Virus record (IMG/VR): IMGVR_UViG_3300024432_000018 | Span: 1-47,972 of that record | Origin: a virus | Strand: one strand, 5' to 3' | DNA length: 47,972 bases | Part shown: positions 7,402-16,505 of the stretch, one piece after another | How positions within the stretch are numbered: the stretch's first letter is position 1 | Layout: each line of letters starts with the position of its first letter | Translations under genes and position numbers: made by a program | The notes under the pieces: generated by a model | Seen by the model: only the letters and a program-made list of their open reading frames with translations | What the model was told of the DNA's origin: nothing | Databases searched by the model: none

Positions 7402-9366
7402 GTGACCATAATAACCACGTCAGATATAAGAGTTAGTAAAATCGTAGAAGAAATGGACAGAAGAAGGGAGAACTGCAGGATTAAAAAGCAGAAAGAGGAT
7501 ATGATAAAGGCAAATTGGAAAGAACTCCATAAAAAGGGATTTGGCTATACGGCAGAGGGCAGGAAACCAGTAATTCTTGATTATGAACAGGGAAGAATGC
7601 TTTATGATATTCTGCCTGATGGATCATGGAAAAATCAAAGGTGTTTCATCATTGGAGGAGGCGAAAGCTTAAAGGGTTTCGATTTCTCCAAGTTGAAAAA
7701 CGAACTTGTGATCGGTGTGAACCGTGCTTATGAGATGGGCAACTGTACAATCAATTATGCTATGGATAACAATCTTTACCATTGGATAACGAAGGGAAAA
7801 CTAGGTTGGGAGGCAAAAAAGAGATTTAAAGATTTCAAGGGCATTCCTGTCTGGCTTGACTCTGCCGGTTATGACTATCCAAGAGGCATATTTATACTTA
7901 ATAAATTAGATAGTCATAAAAATAGTTATGTTATGAAAGATGGCATTAAATCGGGAACCAATGCGGGATTCGGTGCCTTGAATCTTGCTGTGTGCCTAGG
8001 GGCCAATCCTATATATCTCCTTGGATTCGATATGGAGGGTAAGGATGGGAAGCAAGTCTGGTGGCACAATGGATATCCCGAAAATCAAATAGAAAGGGTA
8101 TATGATAAATTCATTCTTGATTTCAAGAAAATAGTCCCAGACCTCAAAGAAAAAGGTATTCAGGTAATAAACCTTAATCCTGACAGCAAATTAAAGTGTT
8201 TTGATTTTGGAAAATTCGAAGATATAAAACCGATAAAGCGACCCGTGATCGTATCTTTTTATACAAAGGGAACCGGATATGAAGAGCAGGTAAAACAATT
8301 AAAAATTACTCTGAAGCGATTCAATCTGGAGAATGATGTTGTGGGTATTGCAGACAGAGGCAGTTGGCATAAAAATACTTATTATAAATCACAATTCATC
8401 CAGCAAATGATGAATAAGCATCGCGGACGTTCAATCGTCTATGTCGATGCGGATGCCAAGATGCGCATGAATCCTGTGTTGTTTAATAATCTTAAATGTG
8501 ATTTTGCCTGTCATTTTCACACAGGAAAAGAACTTCTTTCTGGAACGCTTTATTTTGGAAACACAAAGGGGGCTCGTTATTTAATTAAAAAATGGGTAGA
8601 AGAAGACAAGCTACATCCAGAGACCCCTATGCCACAGAAGAATCTGCGAACCGTATTTGACAGGGAGAAGAATAAAATTAAGTGGAAGGCATTGCCTGTT
8701 GAATATTGCATGATATATGACAGCCGTTCACGCTACAGAGTCAATCCAGTTATAGAGCATTTTCAGTTGAGCAGGCAGTACAAGGGTACAAAAAGCAAGC
8801 GGCACAAGGGTACAATAAATCAATCGCTTGTTGAAATACGAAAATTTTGTAAGGATAAAAAAATCTGCCTTCTCGGAAATGCCAATTCTATTCTTAATGG
8901 AAAAAAGGATATAGACTCATTTGATATAGTCTGTAGAATGAATAGGGGATATCCCGGGGGGAAAGAGAAGTTTATTGGTAGTCGTACCGATGTGCTTTTC
9001 TTATCAACGGGCTTGAGTGGTGAGAAGGTTCGGGGCTTATTTAACCCTCGTTTTGTTGTCTGGATGACCGCTTGCCATAGGTTGGCATATCCCTGGGTTT
9101 TTAAAAGTGCCGTACAAAATCCAGCAGAGGACTGGAAAGCTCTTCATAACAAGCTTTCCATAAACCCCACGACTGGCATTATGGCTTTGAATTTCATCCT
9201 CAAGCACATAGATTTTAAAAGTCTCGATATATATGGTTTTGATTTTTTCAAAACGAAGACTTGGTATAATGCAAAAATAGACAATGGACAGAAACATAGT
9301 GGGGAAAAAGAGGAAATTCTATTCATGAACATGATAAAAGATAGGCCAAATGTGAAATTCACATGA
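7402..9366 (+). CDS. Three-domain glycan enzyme: MAF/DUF115-like + GT-A-like + GT29-like
   Basis: A 654-residue fusion. Residues about 73-225 resemble the MAF/DUF115 (MptE-like) fold: CFIIGGGESLKGFDFSKLK, GVNRAYEMG, then LGFDMEG. Residues about 285-420 look like a GT-A nucleotide-sugar transferase with an acidic metal motif YVDADAKM near 345. Residues about 485-654 match the GT29 sialyltransferase pattern: large motif CLLGNANSIL...FDIVCRMNRG, small motif NPTTG near 588, and a final H...E motif (KHSGEKEEI) near 631. GT29 enzymes use CMP-sialic acid, but the donor here cannot be inferred. The start is GTG at 7402. It heads the sugar-transferase series. Confidence 0.75.
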   Translation: MTIITTSDIRVSKIVEEMDRRRENCRIKKQKEDMIKANWKELHKKGFGYTAEGRKPVILDYEQGRMLYDILPDGSWKNQRCFIIGGGESLKGFDFSKLKNELVIGVNRAYEMGNCTINYAMDNNLYHWITKGKLGWEAKKRFKDFKGIPVWLDSAGYDYPRGIFILNKLDSHKNSYVMKDGIKSGTNAGFGALNLAVCLGANPIYLLGFDMEGKDGKQVWWHNGYPENQIERVYDKFILDFKKIVPDLKEKGIQVINLNPDSKLKCFDFGKFEDIKPIKRPVIVSFYTKGTGYEEQVKQLKITLKRFNLENDVVGIADRGSWHKNTYYKSQFIQQMMNKHRGRSIVYVDADAKMRMNPVLFNNLKCDFACHFHTGKELLSGTLYFGNTKGARYLIKKWVEEDKLHPETPMPQKNLRTVFDREKNKIKWKALPVEYCMIYDSRSRYRVNPVIEHFQLSRQYKGTKSKRHKGTINQSLVEIRKFCKDKKICLLGNANSILNGKKDIDSFDIVCRMNRGYPGGKEKFIGSRTDVLFLSTGLSGEKVRGLFNPRFVVWMTACHRLAYPWVFKSAVQNPAEDWKALHNKLSINPTTGIMALNFILKHIDFKSLDIYGFDFFKTKTWYNAKIDNGQKHSGEKEEILFMNMIKDRPNVKFT

Positions 9367-9373
9367 GAAGAAA

Positions 9374-10048
9374 ATGAAAGAAGAAAAGAAAATAATTATA
9401 GCCATTCCCACTTGTTCCTCGGGGCGAATTCCCACGCTTATCAAGACAGTAGAGACAATTCAGGCTGGGGAATATAAGAATGTCCATCCGGTGATACTTG
9501 CTGACGGCAATCCAGAGATAGAAAGGGTGGCAAAAGAAAAGTTGCACCATATTTCAGTTATAGCAAACAGAAAGAGAAGGGACTGGGTATTTTCTATAAA
9601 CCGGATATTACGAGAATTCGATTCGGATTATTATATTTTTGGTTCAGATGACCTCACCTTTCAACCCCGTAGCATTAAATATGCTATGGCAAAAATGCAG
9701 GAATGTTTCCCTGATGGTTTTGGGGTTATTGCCCTTGCAAGGAAAAATAAATGCACCTTTGGTCTCTTCGGCCATAAGTTTGCTGACCATTTTCCGAATC
9801 GGCAGGTGTTTTGTCCCGACTATATACATTATGCTTCAGATTCAGAGCTTATGCGGTGTGTTAGAGCATTGGATAAATATGCTTATCCCCCAGAAAGAAA
9901 AGGCATGGTTTTGCATTCCCGGTTGAAAGATGAAACGTGGAGATTGGCGCGGCGAGTCAGGACTAGAGACCATGTAATACGCGATGAACGACAGGAAAAA
10001 GGTTATTTATGGGGAGTTGATTTTAATCTTATAACAACGAGAAGCTAA
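9374..10048 (+). CDS. GT2-type glycosyltransferase (copy 1)
   Basis: A 224-residue GT-A enzyme. The N-terminal strand IIIAIPTCSSGRIPTLIKTVETI is the nucleotide-sugar binding start of family 2, and FGSDDLTF near residues 92-99 supplies the acidic metal site. The tail contains a Trp/Arg-rich segment (KDETWRLARRVRTRD). It is paralogous to the next gene along its whole length, and their stop and start overlap (TAATG). It probably transfers one sugar to the same glycan as its copy or to a related position. Confidence 0.8.
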   Translation: MKEEKKIIIAIPTCSSGRIPTLIKTVETIQAGEYKNVHPVILADGNPEIERVAKEKLHHISVIANRKRRDWVFSINRILREFDSDYYIFGSDDLTFQPRSIKYAMAKMQECFPDGFGVIALARKNKCTFGLFGHKFADHFPNRQVFCPDYIHYASDSELMRCVRALDKYAYPPERKGMVLHSRLKDETWRLARRVRTRDHVIRDERQEKGYLWGVDFNLITTRS

Positions 10049-10734
10049 TGGAAAGAGGAATGAAGGTAACTGTAGTTGTCCCTAGCTGTTCTTCCAGCCG
10101 AACTCCTATGCTTATCAAGGGGGTTGAATCGATTCAGGCGAATACGTATAAGAATGTCCACATTGTAATCGTTGCCGATGGGAATTTAGATATATTTGAA
10201 ACTACAGGGACATATTTTGAGAACAAAGAATCGGAGAATGTTACAATCATTTTAAATAAAGAAAGGAAGGATTGGGTTTTCTCTATGAACCGAGTGTTTA
10301 AGGAGTTTGGCTCGGATTATTATATCTATGCAGCAGACGATCTCTTCTTTCCACCTGCTTGTATTGATTATGCCATGATAAAGATGTGGCAATGTTTCCT
10401 CGATGGTTTTGGACTTGTCAGCATCGGGAAAAAACATAAATGTGCATTCGGTCTTCTTGGTTATAAGTTTGTCGAGCACTTTCCAGACCGACAGGTATTC
10501 TGCCCCGACTATATACATTATGGTTCGGATGCAGAGCTTTGGTGGACTGCCAACAAGCTAGAAAAGATTGCTTATATAGCACATAGGCCAAGTTCGGTTG
10601 GCCATCATAAAATGAAAGATGAGACGTGGAGAATAGCAGAAGGGTTTAGGGCCAGGGATAATGCAATATATCATCAACGGAAGAAAATGGGTTTAAGTTG
10701 GGGAATTGATTTTAAACTTATAGCAGAAAAATGA
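10048..10734 (+). CDS. GT2-type glycosyltransferase (copy 2)
   Basis: This 228-residue protein is a tandem paralog of the preceding gene. The shared blocks are TVVVPSCSSSRTPMLIKGVESIQ, YAADDLFF (metal site), RQVFCPDYIHYGSDAEL and KMKDETWRIAE. The two copies have diverged considerably, so the duplication is not recent. Both keep the acidic motif, so both may be active, with different donors or acceptors. It overlaps the next gene by four bases. Confidence 0.8.
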   Translation: MERGMKVTVVVPSCSSSRTPMLIKGVESIQANTYKNVHIVIVADGNLDIFETTGTYFENKESENVTIILNKERKDWVFSMNRVFKEFGSDYYIYAADDLFFPPACIDYAMIKMWQCFLDGFGLVSIGKKHKCAFGLLGYKFVEHFPDRQVFCPDYIHYGSDAELWWTANKLEKIAYIAHRPSSVGHHKMKDETWRIAEGFRARDNAIYHQRKKMGLSWGIDFKLIAEK

Positions 10735-11624
10735 TTAAAATTTATTATGTTCCAACATTAGGAGAGGGTACAAGAGAGTATAGGCTTATCAAACAGGGTC
10801 TTATGAATAACTCCAGAGTTGAGCTTGTTGGCAGTAAAGAGGAAGGTGATTTTATCTTCCAGTTTTATTATCTCTCCAAACATAAACAGCATTTTCCCCA
10901 TGATCTCCCACCAGAAAAGACCGTACTCATTGATTATAGCGATAAAGTCTACTGGCTTTCTCATGTTCCGTGCTTTGCGTATTTTAAGAGAAGTTGGCCG
11001 GCGATGGTAAGAAAAGAGAATTACATTAGCAGAACACTTATTCCAAGGGCCCCTCATCTTCATCCCATAATGATGGCGATTATGGATGAGTTCATAATTA
11101 AAGAAGAAATGGAAAGAGATGTAGCACTATCATGTACATTAAGGAGACATCGGCATAGGAAGAAATACGCACACCGTAACAGAGTGAGGGTTTTGGATCT
11201 TTTGGGGAAAATGGATATTCGGGGTAAAACGTATATCGAGGAATTTAATAAGGGAACAATGCAGAGGTTCAATGCGCCGGATATGAGAGATTATTTTAAA
11301 TTATTGAAAAGGAGTAGGATCATAGTGACCTGCAATCCCGATCCGTGGGAGGGAGATCATAGAACATGGGAAGCTTTTGCAAGCGGGACGCTTGTTTTTG
11401 TCGACAGGATGTGGACACCAATGACGTATCCACTCGTTGATGGAAAACACTGTATATTCTACGATCCATCAGATCAGGGACTCGAGGAACTTCGGAAGAG
11501 GATTATATTTTATTTAGAACATGGCGAACTTGCTTATGACATTGCCAGGGAAGGTCACGATTTTACAATGAAATATCACAGGGCATCGAACAGAATAGAT
11601 GAGATATTGGATGTGATAACATGA
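10731..11624 (+). CDS. GT-B (group 1) glycosyltransferase
   Basis: A 297-residue protein. The C-terminal half carries the nucleotide-sugar binding signature of group-1/CgeB-like transferases: CNPDPWEGDHRTWEAFASGTLVFVDR (residues ~202-227), then a helix-rich end that includes YDIAREGHDFTMKYH. The N-terminal half is the acceptor-side Rossmann domain. It is shorter than typical GT-B enzymes (350-400 residues), so the acceptor domain may be reduced. ATGA overlaps on both sides place it in the same translational unit. Confidence 0.75.
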   Translation: MIKIYYVPTLGEGTREYRLIKQGLMNNSRVELVGSKEEGDFIFQFYYLSKHKQHFPHDLPPEKTVLIDYSDKVYWLSHVPCFAYFKRSWPAMVRKENYISRTLIPRAPHLHPIMMAIMDEFIIKEEMERDVALSCTLRRHRHRKKYAHRNRVRVLDLLGKMDIRGKTYIEEFNKGTMQRFNAPDMRDYFKLLKRSRIIVTCNPDPWEGDHRTWEAFASGTLVFVDRMWTPMTYPLVDGKHCIFYDPSDQGLEELRKRIIFYLEHGELAYDIAREGHDFTMKYHRASNRIDEILDVIT

Positions 11625-12226
11625 ATTTCCCTAATGGATGGCTATCGGGAAAGCAGGCTTCATATCTGGCGCAGCTTGTGAGAGATGTTGTTGGAGTGGA
11701 GGGTGGGTTCCTTGAGGTGGGCTCATGGCATGGCCGCTCTTCGGTTGTCATAGGGTTAGAGGTCAAGAAATTAAATAGCTGCCTTTATTGCGTGGATATA
11801 TGGAGTAAAAAAATGGTGGGAGAAGAGGAGAAAAAACGCAAGAAGACAATAAAGGCGTACAGGGATATGCCTGATGTGGCAGCGATATATTTTAAGGGGG
11901 ATTCTTTTCTCATCTTCATCGAAAATATTAAAGTGAATGGCTTAGGTGATACTATAATTCCCGTCGTAGGACTCTCTTCGACGGTAAGGGCAACATGGAA
12001 AATTCCCCTTAGATTCATTTTTATAGATGGTAATCATGAGTATGAATATGTACGTGATGATTCTCTGTGGAGACAGTTTTTAACGATCGGGGGAATTATA
12101 GCTTTTCATGATTATCGGCGGGGGAGCGAGGTCAAAAAAGCTGTCAATGAAGAAATGGATAATGATTCTAATTTTGAAATGATAGGCGGGATTCATAACA
12201 TTAAAGTATTCAGGAGATTGAAATGA
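11621..12226 (+). CDS. SAM-dependent methyltransferase (Methyltransf_24-like)
   Basis: A 201-residue class I methyltransferase. Motif I is GGFLEVGSWHGRSSVVIG near residues 28-45, the acidic strand is LYCVDIW near 59-65, and the FIFIDGNHEYEYVRDD block near 133-148 is typical of Methyltransf_24. A late strand AFHDYRRGSEV follows. In a glycan cluster it could O-methylate a sugar, but a nucleic-acid or protein target is not excluded. Overlaps both neighbours. Confidence 0.8.
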   Translation: MNFPNGWLSGKQASYLAQLVRDVVGVEGGFLEVGSWHGRSSVVIGLEVKKLNSCLYCVDIWSKKMVGEEEKKRKKTIKAYRDMPDVAAIYFKGDSFLIFIENIKVNGLGDTIIPVVGLSSTVRATWKIPLRFIFIDGNHEYEYVRDDSLWRQFLTIGGIIAFHDYRRGSEVKKAVNEEMDNDSNFEMIGGIHNIKVFRRLK

Positions 12227-12753
12227 ATTTGGATAATTATCTGCCAAGACTCAACTTGAAGACAGTAGAATTCTTAAAGAAAATCATAACACCAGAGAGT
12301 TTAGTTTTTGAGACTGGTTCAGGTAATTCGACTATTTGGTTCGGAAAGCAGATCAAAAAAGTTGTTGCACTAGAGGATAATAGAGATTGGTATGATAAAG
12401 TTCGGGAATTTGCAAAGCAAGAAAATCTACAGAATATAAAATTATATTTTGATCCCGACTATTCAAGAAAACAATTCAAAGACATACTGAAAAAAGAGGA
12501 TATTATTGAATATGACATTGTTTTACATGATGGGCCACACAGTGTGGGCTTGAGAATATCGGCGATGAAATTTATACATTCCTTTGTAAAGCCAGGTGGA
12601 TATCTTATTATCGATGATACGCATAAAAGCCAATGTTCGGAAGCGACAAAAAAGTATCTCAATATTTTACGTTGGAAGAAATTAGTCTTTTATGGGCGCG
12701 ATGCTTTCAGAGCAAAGAAATCCGCCATTGTTTATCAAAGATCTTTAAGATGA
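12223..12753 (+). CDS. SAM-dependent methyltransferase
   Basis: A 176-residue class I methyltransferase with a motif I variant (VFETGSGNSTIWFG, residues ~28-41), an acidic strand VVALEDN, the YDIVLHDGPHS block, and PGGYLIIDDTHKS before the last helices. The ETGSGNST form differs from the VELG form in the next three genes, so it is a separate lineage. It overlaps the preceding gene by four bases. Confidence 0.75.
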   Translation: MNLDNYLPRLNLKTVEFLKKIITPESLVFETGSGNSTIWFGKQIKKVVALEDNRDWYDKVREFAKQENLQNIKLYFDPDYSRKQFKDILKKEDIIEYDIVLHDGPHSVGLRISAMKFIHSFVKPGGYLIIDDTHKSQCSEATKKYLNILRWKKLVFYGRDAFRAKKSAIVYQRSLR

Positions 12754-12769
12754 ATGAGGAAATAATTTT

Positions 12770-13348
12770 ATGAATTTAGAGCTTTTTAATAATCTCATGA
12801 AAGAGAAACCAGAACAACAGGAATATGAATGGTTAATGTTTCTGGAAATTTGTGAGACATATTTAAAAAAGCACAAAATCGGAAGCCCCATTATTGTGGA
12901 ATTAGGAGCATATAGGAACTGCCAAAAGAAATTTTACGAACAACTTCTTGGAGCTGAACACATAGGCATTGATGTAAAAGCGTGGCGACATCCTGACATT
13001 GGAGGAAGCACCCATGATCCCAAAACACTAGAGAAGCTCAAGGAGAAACTCAATGGGAGACCAATAAATATCCTCTTTATCGATGCCAATCATCGCCATG
13101 AGAGTGTCAAGAGAGATTTTGAGATATATTCTCCATTATGTACTGATATCATCGTGATTCATGATACAGAAAGTGGCCGATATGAAAACTCAAGAAAGTA
13201 TGAGGTCTGGAGGTTCTGGGATAAATTGAAGAAAGAGTCATTCACGGTAAGAGGAGAGCTTGAAAATTTCTTATTTCTTTCGATACATCAGCATCGTTTT
13301 GAGGGGAATGAATATGAGATGGGAATAGGGATGATAATAAAAAGATGA
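12770..13348 (+). CDS. CmcI-like methyltransferase, tandem copy 1
   Basis: The first of three consecutive paralogs (192 residues). Shared features are a helical N-terminus (MNLELFNNLM), motif I VELGAYRNCQKKFYEQLLGA, the acidic strand GIDVK, NILFIDANHRHESVKRDFEIYSPLC, and a HDTESGRY strand. This is the cephalosporin-hydroxylase/CmcI-type O-methyltransferase layout. AATAATTTTATG upstream gives only a weak ribosome site. It probably methylates sugars or acts on a related surface modification; the substrate is unknown. Confidence 0.75.
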   Translation: MNLELFNNLMKEKPEQQEYEWLMFLEICETYLKKHKIGSPIIVELGAYRNCQKKFYEQLLGAEHIGIDVKAWRHPDIGGSTHDPKTLEKLKEKLNGRPINILFIDANHRHESVKRDFEIYSPLCTDIIVIHDTESGRYENSRKYEVWRFWDKLKKESFTVRGELENFLFLSIHQHRFEGNEYEMGIGMIIKR

Positions 13349-13905
13349 ACTTAAAACTTTTCAATGAACTTACAGAAATGCCATTGGCTCAGGATGTGCA
13401 TGAGTGGAAGGTATTCCTAGAGTTTTGCGAGTCATATTTGGAGAAACATAAAATTGAAAAGCCCATTGTCGTAGAATTGGGTATATGGAGAAATGGGCAG
13501 AAGAAATTTTATGAACAACTTCTGGGGGCATATCATATAGGCATTGATTCATCTAAGAAAAAAAGTAGACCTGATATTCAGGGAAATACGCATGATCCAA
13601 GAACGCTGGAAGCGCTTAAAGCAAAGCTTGGAGGAAAACAAATAGATATTCTTTTCATAGATGCCTCTCACTTGTATGATGATGTGAAAAAAGACTTTGA
13701 GATATACTCACCATTATGCAATGGTATCATTGCGTTCCACGATATAAATAACGGTCGATATCAAGGAGAAAGAGAAGTCTGGAAATTATGGGATGAATTG
13801 AAAGCAGAATCAACCATAGAGGCGGGAAAATATAAGGACTTTTTGTTTATCTCAATAGAAGAGGCAAGGGGGATAACAGGAATAGGACTGATGATAAGAA
13901 AATGA
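13345..13905 (+). CDS. CmcI-like methyltransferase, tandem copy 2
   Basis: The second paralog (186 residues), overlapping copies 1 and 3 by four bases at each end (ATGA). It keeps motif I (VELGIWRNGQKKFYEQLLGA), DILFIDASHLYDDVKKDFEIYSPLC, and the FHDINNGRY strand. Sequence similarity to copy 1 is high over the middle and lower at the ends. Close head-to-tail copies fused by overlap suggest duplication within the operon. Confidence 0.75.
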   Translation: MNLKLFNELTEMPLAQDVHEWKVFLEFCESYLEKHKIEKPIVVELGIWRNGQKKFYEQLLGAYHIGIDSSKKKSRPDIQGNTHDPRTLEALKAKLGGKQIDILFIDASHLYDDVKKDFEIYSPLCNGIIAFHDINNGRYQGEREVWKLWDELKAESTIEAGKYKDFLFISIEEARGITGIGLMIRK

Positions 13906-14495
13906 ATTTAAAACTTTTTAACAAGCTCATGGAGATACCACCACTCCAAACCAGAGACGAGTGGTGGATATTTCTAGAGATTTGCGACTTTTATTTGAAG
14001 GAACGTAAGATCAAGAATCCCATTGTCATGGAATTGGGGAGTTGGAAGGGCAGGCAAAAACCATTCTATGAACAACTTTTTGGGGCCACATATATAAGCA
14101 TTGACCGCTCTAAGAAGGGATACGGGCCTGAAATTCAAGGACTCACTAGTGATCCCAGAACACTAGAAAGGCTCAAGGAAAGACTTGCAGGAAGGCAAAT
14201 AAACATCCTCTTCATTGATGCTGACCATCATTATGAGGCAGTTAAAAGCGATTTCGATATGTACGCACCACTGTGTGATGATATTGTTGCGTTTCATGAT
14301 GTAAATTATCCATCAATTATGAGACTTTGGAATGAACTGAAGGCGAAACCGTCTGTCTCGCCAACAAAGGAAAAAGAGTATCTGTCACCAATGTGGTTAA
14401 ATCTAAGCATAGAGGAAAGAGGATGGGTAGATAAGGATAATATATTTATTTTAATAGAGATGGCAAGTGGAATTGGGATGATGATAAAGAAATGA
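13902..14495 (+). CDS. CmcI-like methyltransferase, tandem copy 3
   Basis: The third paralog (197 residues). Motif I is VMELGSWKGRQKPFYEQLFGA and the acidic block is NILFIDADHHYEAVKSDFDMYAPLC. It differs from copies 1 and 2 by a longer insertion near residues 160-185. The three copies all keep the SAM-binding and acidic residues, so all may be active with different acceptors. Confidence 0.75.
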   Translation: MNLKLFNKLMEIPPLQTRDEWWIFLEICDFYLKERKIKNPIVMELGSWKGRQKPFYEQLFGATYISIDRSKKGYGPEIQGLTSDPRTLERLKERLAGRQINILFIDADHHYEAVKSDFDMYAPLCDDIVAFHDVNYPSIMRLWNELKAKPSVSPTKEKEYLSPMWLNLSIEERGWVDKDNIFILIEMASGIGMMIKK

Positions 14496-15103
14496 AAAAA
14501 TTTATTTTCTACACGGCAGTTTTTGGAAAAAAGTGCAACTGGAAAAAGCCGATATATTCCGATCCGACTATAGATAGGTTTTTTTATACAGATTTGGAAA
14601 TCACAAATGATCTTTATCAGATGAAAAGAATAAAGTTAGATTATCTTGATCCAGTCAGAAGAAACCGATTTATAAAAATCTGCATCCCCGATGAGATATT
14701 CAATAATTATGAATACAGTTTTTATATGGATTACAAACATCCAGTAGCAATTGATTTTGATTATCTCCTAAATTGCCTGGAATCGAATTCTGATATCTTA
14801 ATAACCCCACACAGAAGGAGAGATTGTATTTATGATGAGGGAATGATCTGTATTAAGGGGAAGGAAAATAAAAAAGAGATTATTTTGAAACAATTAGATT
14901 TTTATAAACGTGAAAATTATCCAATCCACAATGGACTTTATGCTGCGTATTGGCTCTTTAGGCGACACACCAAGGAACTGGAAGAGTTTTCAAGGCAATG
15001 GTGGAAGCAAGTTGAAAAATATTCATATCGGGATCAGATAAGCCTTCCCTATGTGGCCTGGAAATATGGGATGAAAATTTCTCCGTTCAAGAGGCCTAAA
15101 TGA
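14492..15103 (+). CDS. DUF616-like glycosyltransferase (copy 1)
   Basis: A 203-residue protein with the DUF616/TOD1-type glycosyltransferase layout: FYTAVFGK at the start, DRFFYTDLE, then YSFYMDYKHPVAIDFDYL (residues ~73-90), where the acidic residues are likely to replace a DXD metal site, and PHRRRDCIYDEG. The C-terminus ends DQISLPYVAWKYGMK. It overlaps the preceding methyltransferase and is followed by a paralog that overlaps it by four bases. Confidence 0.7.
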   Translation: MKKFIFYTAVFGKKCNWKKPIYSDPTIDRFFYTDLEITNDLYQMKRIKLDYLDPVRRNRFIKICIPDEIFNNYEYSFYMDYKHPVAIDFDYLLNCLESNSDILITPHRRRDCIYDEGMICIKGKENKKEIILKQLDFYKRENYPIHNGLYAAYWLFRRHTKELEEFSRQWWKQVEKYSYRDQISLPYVAWKYGMKISPFKRPK

Positions 15104-15717
15104 AGAAGTTTGTTCTTTATACGGCAGTTTTCGGGAAGTTGGGCAAATCTAGGACACCTCAGTTGTCTAATCCAGATGTGGATAGATTTTGTTATACAGA
15201 TTTGGATATTAATGATGAGTTCTATCAAATAAGAAAGATGAATCTGGATCATCTTGAGGCAGTTAGGAGACAACGTCTGATTAAAGTCTGTATTCCTGAT
15301 GAGGTTTTTGACAATTATGAATACAGTTTTTATGTAGATCGTAAACATCCAATAAAGGTCGATTTTGATTATTTTCTGAGCTTGTTAGAACCCCAGTCTG
15401 ATTTTGCAACACGTCCACATCGATACAAAAGAAGAACCTGTGTTTATGAAGAGGGGCGGGTTTGTATTGAGGGGGGAAAGGGTAATGAAGCAGATATCTT
15501 AAAACAATTAGAATTTTATAAAAAAGAAAATTACCCGGTTGATAATGGACTTTATGCCACGTTTGTTTTGTTCAGGCGACATACAAAAAGATTGAAAGAA
15601 TTCTCAAGATTATGGTGGGAACAAATTGAGCGGTATTCACACAGAGATCAGATAAGCCTTCCTTATGTGGCCTGGAAATATGGGATGAAAATTTCTTTAT
15701 GTAAGAGATCGAGATGA
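15100..15717 (+). CDS. DUF616-like glycosyltransferase (copy 2)
   Basis: A 205-residue tandem paralog of the previous gene, with the same blocks: LYTAVFGKLGK, RFCYTDLD, YSFYVDRKHPIKVDFDYFL, PHRYKRRTCVYEEG and DQISLPYVAWKYGMK. The last block is nearly identical in both copies and in their DNA, which indicates a fairly recent duplication or gene conversion at the 3' end. Confidence 0.7.
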   Translation: MKKFVLYTAVFGKLGKSRTPQLSNPDVDRFCYTDLDINDEFYQIRKMNLDHLEAVRRQRLIKVCIPDEVFDNYEYSFYVDRKHPIKVDFDYFLSLLEPQSDFATRPHRYKRRTCVYEEGRVCIEGGKGNEADILKQLEFYKKENYPVDNGLYATFVLFRRHTKRLKEFSRLWWEQIERYSHRDQISLPYVAWKYGMKISLCKRSR

Positions 15718-16505
15718 CAGAGTTAATTACGCTTATTACTCCTACAGGAGATAGACCGCTGGCCTTTGCTCTCTGCCAAAATTGGGTTAGAAAACAAACC
15801 CTGCAACCTTATCAATGGATTGTTGTTGATGATGGAAAGATACCCATGATTCCTTATGCTCCGATGGCTTATATAAGACGAGAACCAGGGGTCAATGATC
15901 CACAGTGCACATTAATCCTTAACCTCATGACCATTCTCCCATTAATTGAAGGCAATAAAATCATAATCATTGAAGATGATGAATATTATGCTCCTAAATA
16001 TGTGGCAGAAACAGCAACTCGACTTGACCAGCATGAAGTTGTGGGCATTGGCGGTACTAAATACTACCATTTGTTTTCAGGTGGACATTATAGCCATAGA
16101 AACTGGGGTCATGCTTCTCTTGCCCAGACGGCATTTCGAAATTCATTTTTGCCAGAATTTAAAAAAATATTAAATACGAATATTGAAATTGCTCGGATAG
16201 ACAAGCATATATGGGAAAAACTTAGGGGGAGTGGTCGCGGAAATATTTTTGGTGATGATGATAATGACCCATTGTATTTAGGCATAAAGGGCTTGCCCGG
16301 TCGTCCTGGCATAATAGGGCATGATCCAAAATCTAGCCCTTATCACAGGAAGGGTTCTCACCCCGATATATCTCATAAAGTTCTAACGCGATGGATACCC
16401 GAAGATTGCGATATTTATATAGATATAATTAAGGGAAAATTGACGGAGGATAATTGTCAATCGTATTTCCTAAATCAAGGAAAGAATAAAAAAGGGCAAT
16501 TATGA
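15714..16505 (+). CDS. GT-A type glycosyltransferase
   Basis: A 263-residue protein. It starts with a family-2 strand (LITLITPTGDRPLAFALCQNW) followed by WIVVDDGK; the metal motif is IIIIEDDEYY near residues 82-91. Residues ~175-200 contain a Gly/Asp-rich loop (GSGRGNIFGDDDND). It has more divergence from the 9.4-10.7 kb pair than they have from each other. It overlaps both neighbouring genes by four bases. Confidence 0.75.
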   Translation: MTELITLITPTGDRPLAFALCQNWVRKQTLQPYQWIVVDDGKIPMIPYAPMAYIRREPGVNDPQCTLILNLMTILPLIEGNKIIIIEDDEYYAPKYVAETATRLDQHEVVGIGGTKYYHLFSGGHYSHRNWGHASLAQTAFRNSFLPEFKKILNTNIEIARIDKHIWEKLRGSGRGNIFGDDDNDPLYLGIKGLPGRPGIIGHDPKSSPYHRKGSHPDISHKVLTRWIPEDCDIYIDIIKGKLTEDNCQSYFLNQGKNKKGQL

